From contig JBHOQX010000041.1 of NCBI GenBank assembly GCA_042408595.1, positions 32,508-96,507 on the forward strand: a stretch of DNA of 64,000 nt. Direction: 5' to 3'. Of this stretch, positions 34,202 through 44,177 are shown in pieces. The stretch is from JBHOQX01 sp042408595. Its GTDB lineage: Bacteria > Chloroflexota > Chloroflexia > Chloroflexales > Roseiflexaceae. The notes under the pieces were generated by a model. That model searched no databases. It was not told the DNA's origin and saw nothing but the letters and a program-made list of their open reading frames with translations. Made by a program: the position numbers and the translations under genes. Positions within the stretch are counted from its first letter, which is position 1; each line of letters opens with the position of its first letter.

Positions 34202-34230
34202 TTGCGCAGGCACCGGGCATCGGCGATAAT
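34202..34230 (+). promoter_or_regulatory. Promoter of the LAL/BTAD regulator gene
   Basis: TTGCGC (4 of 6) and GATAAT (5 of 6) are separated by exactly 17 bp, about 95 bp before the ATG at 34324. Confidence 0.6.
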
Positions 34231-34323
34231 GAGCGCCCACATCCTCACTCGCCGTCGCCAGGAAGGCCCCCGGCGGGCGGCCGGCCAGCCGCCGCCCGCG
34301 CCGGCCCAGGATGCGTGGACGCA

Positions 34324-37300
34324 ATGAAGCGGCTCGATCTGCTCCTCTGCACAAAGCTGGCACCGCCGCGGCCACAGCGCCGGCTGCTGCCCCGTCCGGC
34401 GCTCCACGCCCGCCTCCGCCGGGCGATGGAACATCGCCTGACGCTGGTGCAGGCCGGCACCGGCTACGGCAAGACCACGGCGCTGCTGGCCCTCGGCGAT
34501 AGCGCCCCGCATCTCTTCTGGTACAGCATCGGCGAGGCGGACGCCGACGCCTACCAGTTCCTGCTCTACCTGATCGCGGCGTTCCGCACCCGCCTGCCAG
34601 GCATGTCCGACCTGCCGCTGGCGGTGCTGCAAGAGCAGCGCGGCGACCGCATCGCCGACCGGCCATTCGAGGCTGGGCACCCGGACGTGCAGGTCGCCAC
34701 GATCGACGCACTGATCAACGCGCTGGCGCAGGCGATCAGCAGCCCGGCGGCGCTGGTGCTGGACGATTATCACTTCGTCGCCGACAACCCGCTGATCGAC
34801 GGGCTGGTGCGGCGGTTCGTCGCCCATGCGCCACCCGGGCTCCATGTCGTGCTGGCGACCCGCCGCCCCCTGGCCTGGCCGGAGCTGGTGCGCTGGCGGG
34901 CGCGCGGCGAGGTGATCGAGATCGGGCGCGATGCGCTCGCGTTTCAGCCGGACGAGATCGCGCTCCTGTTTCAAGACGTTTACGGGCTGCCGCTGGCGCC
35001 GGAGGAAGTCGCCGCACTGGCCGACAAGACCGAAGGCTGGCCGATCGCGCTGCAACTCGTCCGGCAGGGGCTGGCCGAGGGCGCCGCCAGTGGCGTGGCC
35101 GAGCTGCTGGCGCGCGGTCCATCGTCGCTCGCCGCCCTCTTCAACTACCTGGCCGACGAACTGCTGGGCCGCCAGCCGCCCGAGATCGCGGCGTTTCTGT
35201 GCCAGACAGCGGTGCTGCGCGAGTTGACGCCCGCCGCGTGCGCCGCCGTCACTGGAAACGCGGCGAGCGCCACGCTGCTGGCCCGCATGCATGGGCTCGA
35301 TCTCTTCGTGCTGGCGCTCGGCGAAGACCACTACCGTTACCACCACCTGTTCCACGATTTCCTGCGCCAGCAGGCCGCGACGGACCCGGCCGGCCAGCGT
35401 CTGTGCCACCGCCGCGCCGCGGCGTTCTTTCAGGCCCAGGGCGATGACGAAAGCGCGATCTATCACTGGCTGGAGGCCGGCGAGTTTGCCGCGGGCGCGG
35501 ACGCGATCGCGCGGGCCGGCGAGGCCGTGCTGCGTGCCGGCCGGCTCGACACGGTTGCGGCCTGGATCGACGCGCTGCCGCCGGATGTGCTGGCCGACCA
35601 GCCGCTGCTCCAGACCTACCTGGGCGACCTGGCGCGCCTGCGCAGGCGGTTCGACGCGGCGCTGGACTGGTACGCCCAGGCCGAGCAGACCTGGCGGGCG
35701 TGTGGCGACCTGGCCGGGGCCAGCCGGGCGCTGCGGCGCCAGGCGCTGGTCTATCTCGACACTGTCCGCCCCGCCGAGGCCGAGAGCCTGCTGGAAGAGG
35801 CGCTGCGCCTGATCGACGGGAGCGCCGACCGCGCCGCGCGCGCCCGCGTCTTCGAGCTGCTGGCCGAGAACAAGCTCAACATGGGCCATCCTGAGCAGGC
35901 CGAGGCGTTGCTGGCCCAGGCGCGCGCCCTGCGCGCCGCCGGCCCGGCCGAGGATGCGCTGAGCGTTCGGGTGAAACTGCGCACCGGCCGGATCGACGAG
36001 GCCCAGCAGATTCTCGAAACCTGGGCCGCCGCCGAGCGCGACGAAGCGGCGCGCGGGCAGCTTCACCCGCCGCGGGCCCACCGCGAGACGGTGCTGCTCC
36101 TCTCGCTCATCCACGCGTTGCGCGGCCAGGGCGGGCCGGCGCTGGCACTGGCGCAGGAGGGTGTGGTGCTCGGCGAGCGGCTCGATGCGCCGTTCATCAC
36201 GGCGGTAGCCCACATCCGCCTGGGGCACGCCTGGCAGGTCTCGCCGCCGGCGGACGGGCCGCCCGGCGCGCCGGTGGCCCAGGCGATCGGCTGGTATCAG
36301 GCGGCGATCGCCCTCGGCGACCGGCTCGCCGTGCGGCGGCTCCGCGCCGAGGCGATGTGGGGGCTCACCCGAGCCTACGGCTTCGCCGGCGACCTGGCGG
36401 CAGCCCGGCGCGCCGCCGCGGAGGGGGTCGACACCGCGCGCTGGGCCGGCGACCAGTGGATCGCGGCCCATACCGAGCTGGCATTGGGCGCGAGCTGCGT
36501 GCTGGCCGGGCGCGCTGACGAGGCGGTTGAGGTCCTGGCGCGCGTGCTGGACGCCTTCCGCGATTGCAGCGACCGCCTGGGGCGCGCCGCAGCCCGGCTC
36601 TGGCTGAGCCTGGCCTACCACGACCTCCAGCAGCACGAGCGCTTCGCCGCCTGCATCGACGACCTGCTGGCGCTCTGCGAGGCCCATGGCTACGAGTTTC
36701 TCGTCGCCGCGCCCTCGCTGCTGGCCCCGCCGGACGCGCGCCGACTGGCGCCGCTGCTGCTGGCGGCGCGGGCGCGCGGCATCCGGCCCGCCTATATCGC
36801 CCGGCTGCTGCACGCACTCGGTGTGCCGGAGGCGCCGGTGCATCCCGGGTACCAGTTGCGCGTGCAGACTCTGGGCGGGTTCCGTGTCTGGCGCGGGGCG
36901 GCCGAGATCGCCCCGCGCGCCTGGCAGCGCGACAAAGCCCGCCAGTTGTTCCAGGTGCTGCTCACCCGGCGCGGGCGCTGGCTCCAGCGCGAGGAGATCA
37001 TCGAGTGCCTCTGGCCCGACCTGGCGCCCGACGCCGCCATCCGCGACTTCAAGGTCGCCCTGACCGCGCTGAACCGGGCGCTGGAGCCGCACCGCGGCGC
37101 CGATGCGCCGTTCGCGTTCGTGGCGCGCGAAGGCACAGCCTACCGGCTGCGCCCAGAGGCGGACCTCTGGATCGACGCCGTGGCGTTCGAGCAGGCCTGC
37201 ACCACCGGGTTGCACCTGGCCGAGCACGGCGACCCCGAGGCGGCGCTCGCGCCGTTGCAGACCGCGCTCCAACTCTATGGCGGCGATTATCTCCCAGACG

Positions 37301-37662
37301 CGCGCTACGAGGACTGGGCCAGCGAGGAGCGCGAACGGCTGCTGCTGTTGTTCCTGCGCGCGGCGGATCGGCTGGCCGGCCTGCTGCTGGCGCGCCGCCG
37401 CTACGACGAGGCGCTCGACGTATGCCAGCGCATCCTGGCGCACGATCCGTGTTGGGAGAGCGCCCACCGCACGATGATCCTGGCCCACCTGCGCCAGGGG
37501 AACCGCTCCCAGGCGCTCCGGGCCTACCAGCGCTGCGCCGCCGCGCTTGCAGCGGAGCTCGGCGTCGCGCCGGCGCCGGCCACGACGGTGCTCCACGCCC
37601 AGATCGTGCGCGACCCGCCGGGCGGCGGCCCAGCGCCGCCGCCCGGCGAGCGGATGGACTGA
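34324..37662 (+). CDS. Large ATP-binding transcriptional regulator with C-terminal SARP/BTAD domain
   Basis: The 1112-residue protein has MalT/LAL-like N-terminal architecture: Walker A GTGYGKTT (45-52), Walker B ALVLDDYH near 145, the sensor-like HVVLATRRPL, and HHLFHDFLR, followed by TPR-like helices to about 840. From about 845 it reads LRVQTLGGFRVWRGAAEIAP, LQREEIIECLWPDLAP and REGTAYRLRPEADLWIDAVA, an OmpR-type winged helix joined to a bacterial transcriptional activator domain as in SARPs. It probably activates transcription upon ligand and ATP binding. The candidate operator at 37714-37742 is directly downstream. Confidence 0.88.
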   Translation: MKRLDLLLCTKLAPPRPQRRLLPRPALHARLRRAMEHRLTLVQAGTGYGKTTALLALGDSAPHLFWYSIGEADADAYQFLLYLIAAFRTRLPGMSDLPLAVLQEQRGDRIADRPFEAGHPDVQVATIDALINALAQAISSPAALVLDDYHFVADNPLIDGLVRRFVAHAPPGLHVVLATRRPLAWPELVRWRARGEVIEIGRDALAFQPDEIALLFQDVYGLPLAPEEVAALADKTEGWPIALQLVRQGLAEGAASGVAELLARGPSSLAALFNYLADELLGRQPPEIAAFLCQTAVLRELTPAACAAVTGNAASATLLARMHGLDLFVLALGEDHYRYHHLFHDFLRQQAATDPAGQRLCHRRAAAFFQAQGDDESAIYHWLEAGEFAAGADAIARAGEAVLRAGRLDTVAAWIDALPPDVLADQPLLQTYLGDLARLRRRFDAALDWYAQAEQTWRACGDLAGASRALRRQALVYLDTVRPAEAESLLEEALRLIDGSADRAARARVFELLAENKLNMGHPEQAEALLAQARALRAAGPAEDALSVRVKLRTGRIDEAQQILETWAAAERDEAARGQLHPPRAHRETVLLLSLIHALRGQGGPALALAQEGVVLGERLDAPFITAVAHIRLGHAWQVSPPADGPPGAPVAQAIGWYQAAIALGDRLAVRRLRAEAMWGLTRAYGFAGDLAAARRAAAEGVDTARWAGDQWIAAHTELALGASCVLAGRADEAVEVLARVLDAFRDCSDRLGRAAARLWLSLAYHDLQQHERFAACIDDLLALCEAHGYEFLVAAPSLLAPPDARRLAPLLLAARARGIRPAYIARLLHALGVPEAPVHPGYQLRVQTLGGFRVWRGAAEIAPRAWQRDKARQLFQVLLTRRGRWLQREEIIECLWPDLAPDAAIRDFKVALTALNRALEPHRGADAPFAFVAREGTAYRLRPEADLWIDAVAFEQACTTGLHLAEHGDPEAALAPLQTALQLYGGDYLPDARYEDWASEERERLLLLFLRAADRLAGLLLARRRYDEALDVCQRILAHDPCWESAHRTMILAHLRQGNRSQALRAYQRCAAALAAELGVAPAPATTVLHAQIVRDPPGGGPAPPPGERMD

Positions 37663-37713
37663 AGCGGCGCATGCGCGCCGCTGCGCCTCGCGTCGTCATC
37701 CCTTCTCCGTGCG

Positions 37714-37758
37714 CTGCAACCGCGCTGTAACTCCCCTGCAACCGGCCGGTGATACACT
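37714..37758 (+). promoter_or_regulatory. Candidate SARP operator and promoter of the downstream operon
   Basis: Heptamers CTGCAAC (37714-37720), CTGTAAC (37725-37731) and CTGCAAC (37736-37742) recur at exact 11-bp intervals. GATACACT follows at 37751-37758, giving 8 bp from the last heptamer to GATACA or 10 bp to TACACT. SARP activators are known to bind direct heptamers spaced 11 bp apart close to a weak -10 and overlapping the -35. No conventional -35 is present here, as expected for an activator-dependent promoter. Confidence 0.6.
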
Positions 37759-37913
37759 GCGGCCATCGCCGTTGGCCGACGCATCGCGACACCCGGATTT
37801 CGCAGCCGCCTTCCATCCGGCTGGCAAGGGCAGGAGTTGGCGCATCGAGCGAGGGCGGGCGCCCCGACTCGCCGGTGGCCGGCCCGTCCGGGACGGACCG
37901 CACGAGGAGCGCC

Positions 37914-38129
37914 ATGGCCCCGGAGACCGATGTCGTCTCGTTTGTCGTACGCTTCGTCTGCGAGGGGCGGCCCGCCGCCGGCGGGGTGGACAGCCCGCCG
38001 CCGGCCACGAGTTGGCACGGCACGATCCGGCACGTTCAGTCGGACGCCGAGCGGCGATTCACCCGCTGGGAGGACGCGGTCGCGTTTATCGCGCAGTACA
38101 TCGCCATCGCGCCGGACCGACCCGCCTGA
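37914..38129 (+). CDS. Small conserved hypothetical protein (71 aa)
   Basis: ATG at 37914 is preceded by GAGGAG 6 nt upstream. The product contains DVVSFVVRFV near the start and WHGTIRHVQSDAERRFTRWE followed by DAVAFIAQYI. I recall similar short proteins of unknown function, with a VxSxxxRxFxxxxxxxxFI pattern, beside large regulators in Chloroflexota, but no function is established. It is the first gene after the candidate SARP operator and 44 bp before the hydrolase gene, probably in the same transcript. Confidence 0.68.
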   Translation: MAPETDVVSFVVRFVCEGRPAAGGVDSPPPATSWHGTIRHVQSDAERRFTRWEDAVAFIAQYIAIAPDRPA

Positions 38130-38173
38130 GCGGCGCGCCGGACGCGGCGGCCCGACACAGGGAGCAGCCTGCC

Positions 38174-39238
38174 ATGAGCGACATTCCAGCCCTGCCCGGC
38201 ATCTCCGCGCGGCGGATCGCCACACCGTGCCTGACCATCCACACCCGCTTCAGCGGCCCGGAGGATGGCTTCCCGGTGCTGTTCGTCCATGGCAACGCAT
38301 CGTCGGCCACCTTCTGGGAGGAGACCATGCTGGCCCTGCCAGAGGGCTTGCGCGGCATCGCGCCGGACCTGCGCGGCTACGGCGGCACCGACGACCTGCC
38401 GATCGACGCAACGCGCGGCTGCGGCGACTGGGTGGACGACCTGTGCGCCCTGGCCGATGCGCTCGAGCTGGAGCGCTTCCACGCCGTCGGGCACTCGCTG
38501 GGCGGAGCGGTGCTCTTCAGCCTGCTGCCGGCGGCGGGCCGCCGCATCGCCTCGCTCACGCTCGTCGCCCCCGGCTCGCCCTACGGCTTCGGCGGCACCA
38601 GGGACCTGGACGGCACGCCCTGCTACGATGATTTCGCCGGCTCGGGCGGCGGGATCGTCAACCCGGAGTTCATCCGGCTGCTCAGCGAGGGGTACCGCGG
38701 CGACGACCGCCAGGCCGCGCCGCGGGTGGTGATGAACAGCTTCTACTGGAAGCCGCCGTTTCGCCCGGCGCGCGAGGAAGCGCTGCTTTCCGGCGTGCTC
38801 AGCGAGCGCACCGGGCCGGAGCGCTACCCCGGCGACTTCGTTCCCTCGCCGAACTGGCCGGGCGTCGCCCCGGGCCGCTGGGGGCCGATCAACGCCCTCT
38901 CGCCCAAATACCTCGGCGACAGCGTGCAGCGCTTCATCGCCAGCGGCCACAAGCCGCCGGTGCTGTGGGTGCGCGGCGCGGACGACCAGATCGTCGCCGA
39001 CCGCTCGTTCTTCGACTTCGGCACGCTCGGGGCGTTGGGGGTCGTCCCCGGCTGGCCCGGGGACAGCGTGTTCCCGCCGCAGCCGATGGTCGGCCAGACA
39101 CGCGCCGTGCTGGAGCGCTACCAGGCCGCCGGGGGGCGCTACGCCGAGCACGTGCTGGCCGACTGCGGCCACACGCCGTACCTTGAGCACCCCCAGGCGT
39201 TTATGGCGTTGCTGCGCGCGCATCTGGCCGCAACGTAG
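38174..39238 (+). CDS. Alpha/beta hydrolase
   Basis: This 354-residue hydrolase has the oxyanion motif FVHGNASSATFW, nucleophile elbow AVGHSLGGAV (Ser), acidic residue in WVRGADDQIV and His in ADCGHTPYLEHP, so the triad is complete. ATG at 38174 is the start. Substrates of this broad family include esters, amides and ring-cleavage products. It lies just before a Liv-type importer and an acyl-CoA ligase, which suggests that it hydrolyses an imported ester or amide; that is an inference from context. Confidence 0.85.
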   Translation: MSDIPALPGISARRIATPCLTIHTRFSGPEDGFPVLFVHGNASSATFWEETMLALPEGLRGIAPDLRGYGGTDDLPIDATRGCGDWVDDLCALADALELERFHAVGHSLGGAVLFSLLPAAGRRIASLTLVAPGSPYGFGGTRDLDGTPCYDDFAGSGGGIVNPEFIRLLSEGYRGDDRQAAPRVVMNSFYWKPPFRPAREEALLSGVLSERTGPERYPGDFVPSPNWPGVAPGRWGPINALSPKYLGDSVQRFIASGHKPPVLWVRGADDQIVADRSFFDFGTLGALGVVPGWPGDSVFPPQPMVGQTRAVLERYQAAGGRYAEHVLADCGHTPYLEHPQAFMALLRAHLAAT

Positions 39239-39300
39239 CGGCCCGCCGGCCCGGGCCGGCGCCCGGCATCGAGGAGATCAAGCAAAGGGGCGAACTACCG

Positions 39301-40626
39301 ATGAAGACACAGACGCGCAACCTGCACCCGGCGGGCCTGATCGTCATGGCGCTGCTGCTCGCGCTGCTGGCCGCCTGCGGCGGGGCGGCCCCGGCCGCGC
39401 CGACAGCGCCCGCCCAGCCCACCGCGGCACCCGCCCAACCCACCGCGGCGCCCGCCCAGCCCACCGCGGCCCCGGCGGCGACCGCCGCGCCGTCCGCCGG
39501 CGCGCCGATCAAGATCGGCGTCGTCACCGACCTGTCCAAGAATCTCAAGTACTATGGCGAGATGGAGGTGAACGGCCTCAAAGCCGGCATCGCCTACGCC
39601 ACCGGCGGCACCTTCGCCGTCGCCGGGCGCCCGATCGAGATCCTGCCGCCCAAGGACGACGAAGGCAACCCGGAGAAGGGCGCCCAACTGGCGCGCGAGC
39701 TGATCGAAAAGGACGGCGCGGCGATCATCCAATGCTGCGCGTCCAGCTCGGTCGCGCTGGCGGTGATCGAGGTCGCCAAACAGTTCCAAAAGGTCGCCAT
39801 GATCGACCCGGCGGCGTCGCCGGCGATCACCGGTGCGAATTTCAACCGATACGTCTTCCGCACCGGGCGCAACACCTTCCAGGACGCAGCGACCGCCGGG
39901 CCGTATCTGGCGCAGAACGTCGCGAAGGAGTTCGTCCAGATCGCGCCCGACTACGACTTCGGCAAGGGCAGCGCCGACTCCTGGCGCAGCACGATCCAGA
40001 AGGCCGGCGGTACGTGGCCGTGCAACGACATACTGATCCCGGCGGACACCACCGACTTTACGCCGTACCTGCAAAAGGCGCTCGACTGCCCGGCCAAAGT
40101 GCTGTTCGTGACATGGGCCGGCGCGTCGTTCGTGCCGCTGTTCAAACAGATGCAGGAACAGGGCATCTTCGAGCAGAAAACCGTGGCAACCGGCTTCGGC
40201 GACAACGCCTCGCTGCCGCAGGTCTACCAGAACGCGATCGGCACCGTCGGCATGATCGCCTACCACTACACGCTGCCGAAGAACAAGGTCAACGAGTGGC
40301 TGATCGACTACTACAAGAAAAACCTCAACCGCCCGCCCGATCTGTTCGACGCCAGCGGTGCGGCAGCCGGGATCGCGATCGTCGAGGCGCTCAAGAAGAC
40401 CGGCGGCGACCCGAGCGCCGAGCGGCTGATCGGGGTGCTGGAGGGGATGAGCTTCGAGGGGCCGAAGGGGACGTACACCTTCCGCAAAGAAGATCACCAG
40501 GCGCTTCAGCCGATGTATATGGTCAAACTGACCAACATCACCGACCCGGACAAAAAGTTCTTCGAGCTGGTCAAAGAGGTCAGCGCGGAAGCGAGCGCGC
40601 CGCCGATCATCCCGCCGAAGCAATAG
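39301..40626 (+). CDS. Branched-chain amino acid-type ABC transporter substrate-binding lipoprotein
   Basis: The 441-residue protein has a lipoprotein signal ending LLAAC (Cys26) and a linker to about residue 62 with three tandem PAQPTAA units. The mature part is a type I periplasmic-binding fold: IKIGVVTDLSKNLKYYGEME, CCASSSVALAVIEVAKQFQK, ATGFGDNASLP. It feeds the permeases and ATPases encoded downstream. Liv-type proteins bind amino acids, amides, urea or aromatic acids; the adjacent CoA ligase hints at a carboxylate ligand. Confidence 0.87.
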   Translation: MKTQTRNLHPAGLIVMALLLALLAACGGAAPAAPTAPAQPTAAPAQPTAAPAQPTAAPAATAAPSAGAPIKIGVVTDLSKNLKYYGEMEVNGLKAGIAYATGGTFAVAGRPIEILPPKDDEGNPEKGAQLARELIEKDGAAIIQCCASSSVALAVIEVAKQFQKVAMIDPAASPAITGANFNRYVFRTGRNTFQDAATAGPYLAQNVAKEFVQIAPDYDFGKGSADSWRSTIQKAGGTWPCNDILIPADTTDFTPYLQKALDCPAKVLFVTWAGASFVPLFKQMQEQGIFEQKTVATGFGDNASLPQVYQNAIGTVGMIAYHYTLPKNKVNEWLIDYYKKNLNRPPDLFDASGAAAGIAIVEALKKTGGDPSAERLIGVLEGMSFEGPKGTYTFRKEDHQALQPMYMVKLTNITDPDKKFFELVKEVSAEASAPPIIPPKQ

Positions 40627-40683
40627 CCCGCCCGGCGTGCGGGGCCGCGGGCGGCGCGCCGGCGGCCCCGGCGCACCACGAGC

Positions 40684-41484
40684 ATGACGACGCTGCTGGA
40701 GACAATCGATCTGCGCAAATCCTTCGGCGGCCTGCAGGCGGTCGCGGGCGTCTCGATCCAGGTCGTGCAGGGCAGCCTGCACACGATCATCGGGCCGAAC
40801 GGCGCCGGCAAGACCACCTTCTTCAACCTGCTGTGCGGCGCGATCAGGCCCACCGCCGGCCGGGTGATCTTCAAGGGCCGCGAGATCACCGGCCTGCCGG
40901 TGCACCGCGCGGTCCGCCACGGGATCGGGCGCTCGTTCCAGATCAGCAACCTGTTTCCCAACCTGACCGCCTTCGAGCACGTGCGGCTGGCGGCGCAGGC
41001 GCTGAGCCCCCGCCGCTACCGGATCGTCGGGCGCGCCGTCGCGCTCGCCGAGGAGACCCGCCGCGCGCACGAGGCGCTGGCGCTGGCTGGCCTGAGCGAC
41101 CAGGCCCACCTGCCCGCCGCCGCGCTCGCCCACGGCGACAAGCGCCGGCTCGAGCTGGCGATGTTGCTCGCGCCCGACCCGGAGCTGCTGATGCTCGATG
41201 AGCCGACCGCCGGGATGGCCAGCGAGCAGGTGCCGCACCTGATCGACCTGATCGGGCGCATCCGCCAGGACGGGCGCAAGACCATCCTGCTGATCGAGCA
41301 CCGCATGGACGTGGTGATGCGCATCTCCGACCGCATCACAGTGTTGCATCAGGGCGTGGTGCTGGCCGAGGGGGCGCCGCAGGAGATCGCCGCCGACGCC
41401 GCGGTGCAGCAGGCGTACCTGGGCACCCTCTACAGCGGCCAGGCCGGAGGGAGGACGACGCACCGCGATGACAGCGCTGCTTGA
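40684..41484 (+). CDS. livG: Liv-type ABC transporter ATP-binding protein
   Basis: This 266-residue ATPase has Walker A GPNGAGKTTFFNLLCG, IGRSFQISNLFPNLTAFEHV (Q-loop), a degenerate signature ALAHGDKRRLELAMLL with H replacing the usual G of the LSYG motif, Walker B LLMLDEPTAGM, and IEHRMDVVMRISDRI. This is the LivG subunit type. It overlaps livF by 17 bp, so translation is coupled. Confidence 0.92.
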   Translation: MTTLLETIDLRKSFGGLQAVAGVSIQVVQGSLHTIIGPNGAGKTTFFNLLCGAIRPTAGRVIFKGREITGLPVHRAVRHGIGRSFQISNLFPNLTAFEHVRLAAQALSPRRYRIVGRAVALAEETRRAHEALALAGLSDQAHLPAAALAHGDKRRLELAMLLAPDPELLMLDEPTAGMASEQVPHLIDLIGRIRQDGRKTILLIEHRMDVVMRISDRITVLHQGVVLAEGAPQEIAADAAVQQAYLGTLYSGQAGGRTTHRDDSAA

Positions 41485-42172
41485 CATCGAGCAGGTCCAC
41501 ACCTTCATCGGCCAGTCGCATATCCTGGAGGGCGTCTCGCTGGCGGTGGAGGCCGGCACGATCACTGCGCTGCTGGGCCGCAACGGCGCCGGCAAGACCA
41601 CCACGCTCCGCACGATCATGGGGCTGTGGCGGCCGCGCCAGGGGCGCATCCGCTTCGCGGGGCAGGAGATCCAGGGGCGCCGGCCGTTCGAGATCGCCCG
41701 GCTCGGCATCGGCTACGTGCCGGAGGGTCGCGGCATCTTCCGCGACCTGACGGTCGCCGAGAATCTGCGGCTGGCCGAGCGGCGCCCCGGCGATCTGCGG
41801 CGCACCCGCGACATGATCGAGGCGCTCTTCCCCGATCTGCGCCGGCTGGCCGGGCTGAAGGGCGGGCAGCTCTCGGGCGGCCAGCAGCAGATGCTGGCGA
41901 TCGCCCGCGCGCTCGTGCCGGACAACCAGCTCCTGCTGATCGACGAACCGACCGAAGGGCTGGCCCCGATCGTGATCGAGCAGGTGATGCGCGCCATCCA
42001 GGAGCTGAGCAAGACCTGCACGGTGCTGCTGGTCGAGCAGAATTTCCGCGTCGCCGCAGCGATCAGCAGCATGTATTTCATCCTTGACGATGGCCGGAAC
42101 GCGCACCACGGGCGGATGCAGGACCTGCTCGGGCGGCCCGACCTGGTGCACCGCTATCTCGGCGCCGCCTGA
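41468..42172 (+). CDS. livF: Liv-type ABC transporter ATP-binding protein
   Basis: This 234-residue ATPase has GRNGAGKTTTLRTIMG (Walker A), GIGYVPEGRGIFRDLTVAEN (LivF-type Q-loop), LSGGQQQMLAIARALV (signature) and LLLIDEPTEGLAP (Walker B). It pairs with LivG in the importer. The C-terminus, VLLVEQNFRVAAAISSMYFI, is also typical. Confidence 0.93.
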   Translation: MTALLDIEQVHTFIGQSHILEGVSLAVEAGTITALLGRNGAGKTTTLRTIMGLWRPRQGRIRFAGQEIQGRRPFEIARLGIGYVPEGRGIFRDLTVAENLRLAERRPGDLRRTRDMIEALFPDLRRLAGLKGGQLSGGQQQMLAIARALVPDNQLLLIDEPTEGLAPIVIEQVMRAIQELSKTCTVLLVEQNFRVAAAISSMYFILDDGRNAHHGRMQDLLGRPDLVHRYLGAA

Positions 42173-42203
42173 GGCCGGCGCGACGCCGCGGGAGTGACCG
42201 CCG

Positions 42204-43157
42204 ATGCTCAACATCTCCGCCGAAGCCTGGATCACCAGCGTGCTGCTGCCGGGGCTGGCGCTCGGCATGCTGTACTTTCTGATCGCGGCAGGCCTGTCGT
42301 TGATCTTCGGGCTGATGGACGTGCTGAACTTCGCCCACGGCTCGCTGTTTATGCTCGGGGCGTATGTCGCCTGGACGCTGGCGACCTACACCGACCCGGG
42401 CAACCCGGCGCACTGGGGGCTGACGATCGCCGACAGCAACCTGCGCTTCGTCGCCGGGCTGCTCGCCGCCGGGCTGCTGGTGGCCGGCCTGGGGGCGGCG
42501 CTGGAGAGCGGCCTGATCCGCCCGCTTTACGCCCGCCCGATCTACCAGGTGCTGCTGACACTCGGGCTGGTGCTGGTCTTCGCCGAGCTGGTGCAGGCCG
42601 TGCCGATCTGGGGGCCGCTGGCCAAGAGCCTGGACAAGCCGGACTGGTTCGCGCGGTCGATCACCATCGTCGGCAACCGGCGCTTTCCGAGCTACGGCCT
42701 GTTCATCATCGGCCTGGGCGCGGCCGTGATGATCGGCCTGATGGCGCTGCTGCGCTTCACCCGGCTGGGGCTGATCATCCGCGCCGGCGTGCAGGATAGC
42801 GAGATGGTGCAGGCGCTCGGGATTGACGTGCGGCGCGTCTTCACGCTGGTCTTCGCCCTCGGGGCCGGGCTGGCGGCCCTGGGCGGCGCGGCGATCGCGC
42901 CGCAGCAGGGGGTCTCGCCGGGGATGGGGCTGGAGTTCCAGTTGGCCGCGTTCATCGTGGTAGTGATCGGCGGGATGGGCAGCATCCCCGGCGCGGCGGT
43001 CGGGGCGCTGCTAGTCGGGCTGGCGCGTACCTTCGGCGACACGCTGATCGTCAACAACCCCGGCCTGCCGAAGTGGCTGCCGAGCGCGTCAACCGTGCTG
43101 TTGATGGCGCTGGTGCTGCTGCTGCGGCCGGCCGGCCTGTTCGGCAGACGGGAGTAA
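42204..43157 (+). CDS. livH: Liv-type ABC transporter permease
   Basis: This 317-residue permease has about eight helices, ending KWLPSASTVLLMALVLLLRP. It shows LSLIFGLMDVLNFAHGSLFM, the LivH hallmark, and VQDSEMVQALGIDVRRVFTL, the ATPase-contact loop. It starts 31 bp after livF and ends 3 bp before the next permease gene. Confidence 0.92.
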   Translation: MLNISAEAWITSVLLPGLALGMLYFLIAAGLSLIFGLMDVLNFAHGSLFMLGAYVAWTLATYTDPGNPAHWGLTIADSNLRFVAGLLAAGLLVAGLGAALESGLIRPLYARPIYQVLLTLGLVLVFAELVQAVPIWGPLAKSLDKPDWFARSITIVGNRRFPSYGLFIIGLGAAVMIGLMALLRFTRLGLIIRAGVQDSEMVQALGIDVRRVFTLVFALGAGLAALGGAAIAPQQGVSPGMGLEFQLAAFIVVVIGGMGSIPGAAVGALLVGLARTFGDTLIVNNPGLPKWLPSASTVLLMALVLLLRPAGLFGRRE

Positions 43158-43160
43158 GGC

Positions 43161-44155
<995 letters not shown>

Positions 44156-44177
44156 ACTGGACAACAAGGAGCCGTGC

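Noticed and set aside
32695..37596. Very long minus-strand open frame opposite the MFS and LAL regulator genes
   Set aside because: It has no recognisable domains, an Arg/Gly/Gln-rich composition typical of antisense frames in high-GC DNA, and overlaps two genes with complete family motifs.
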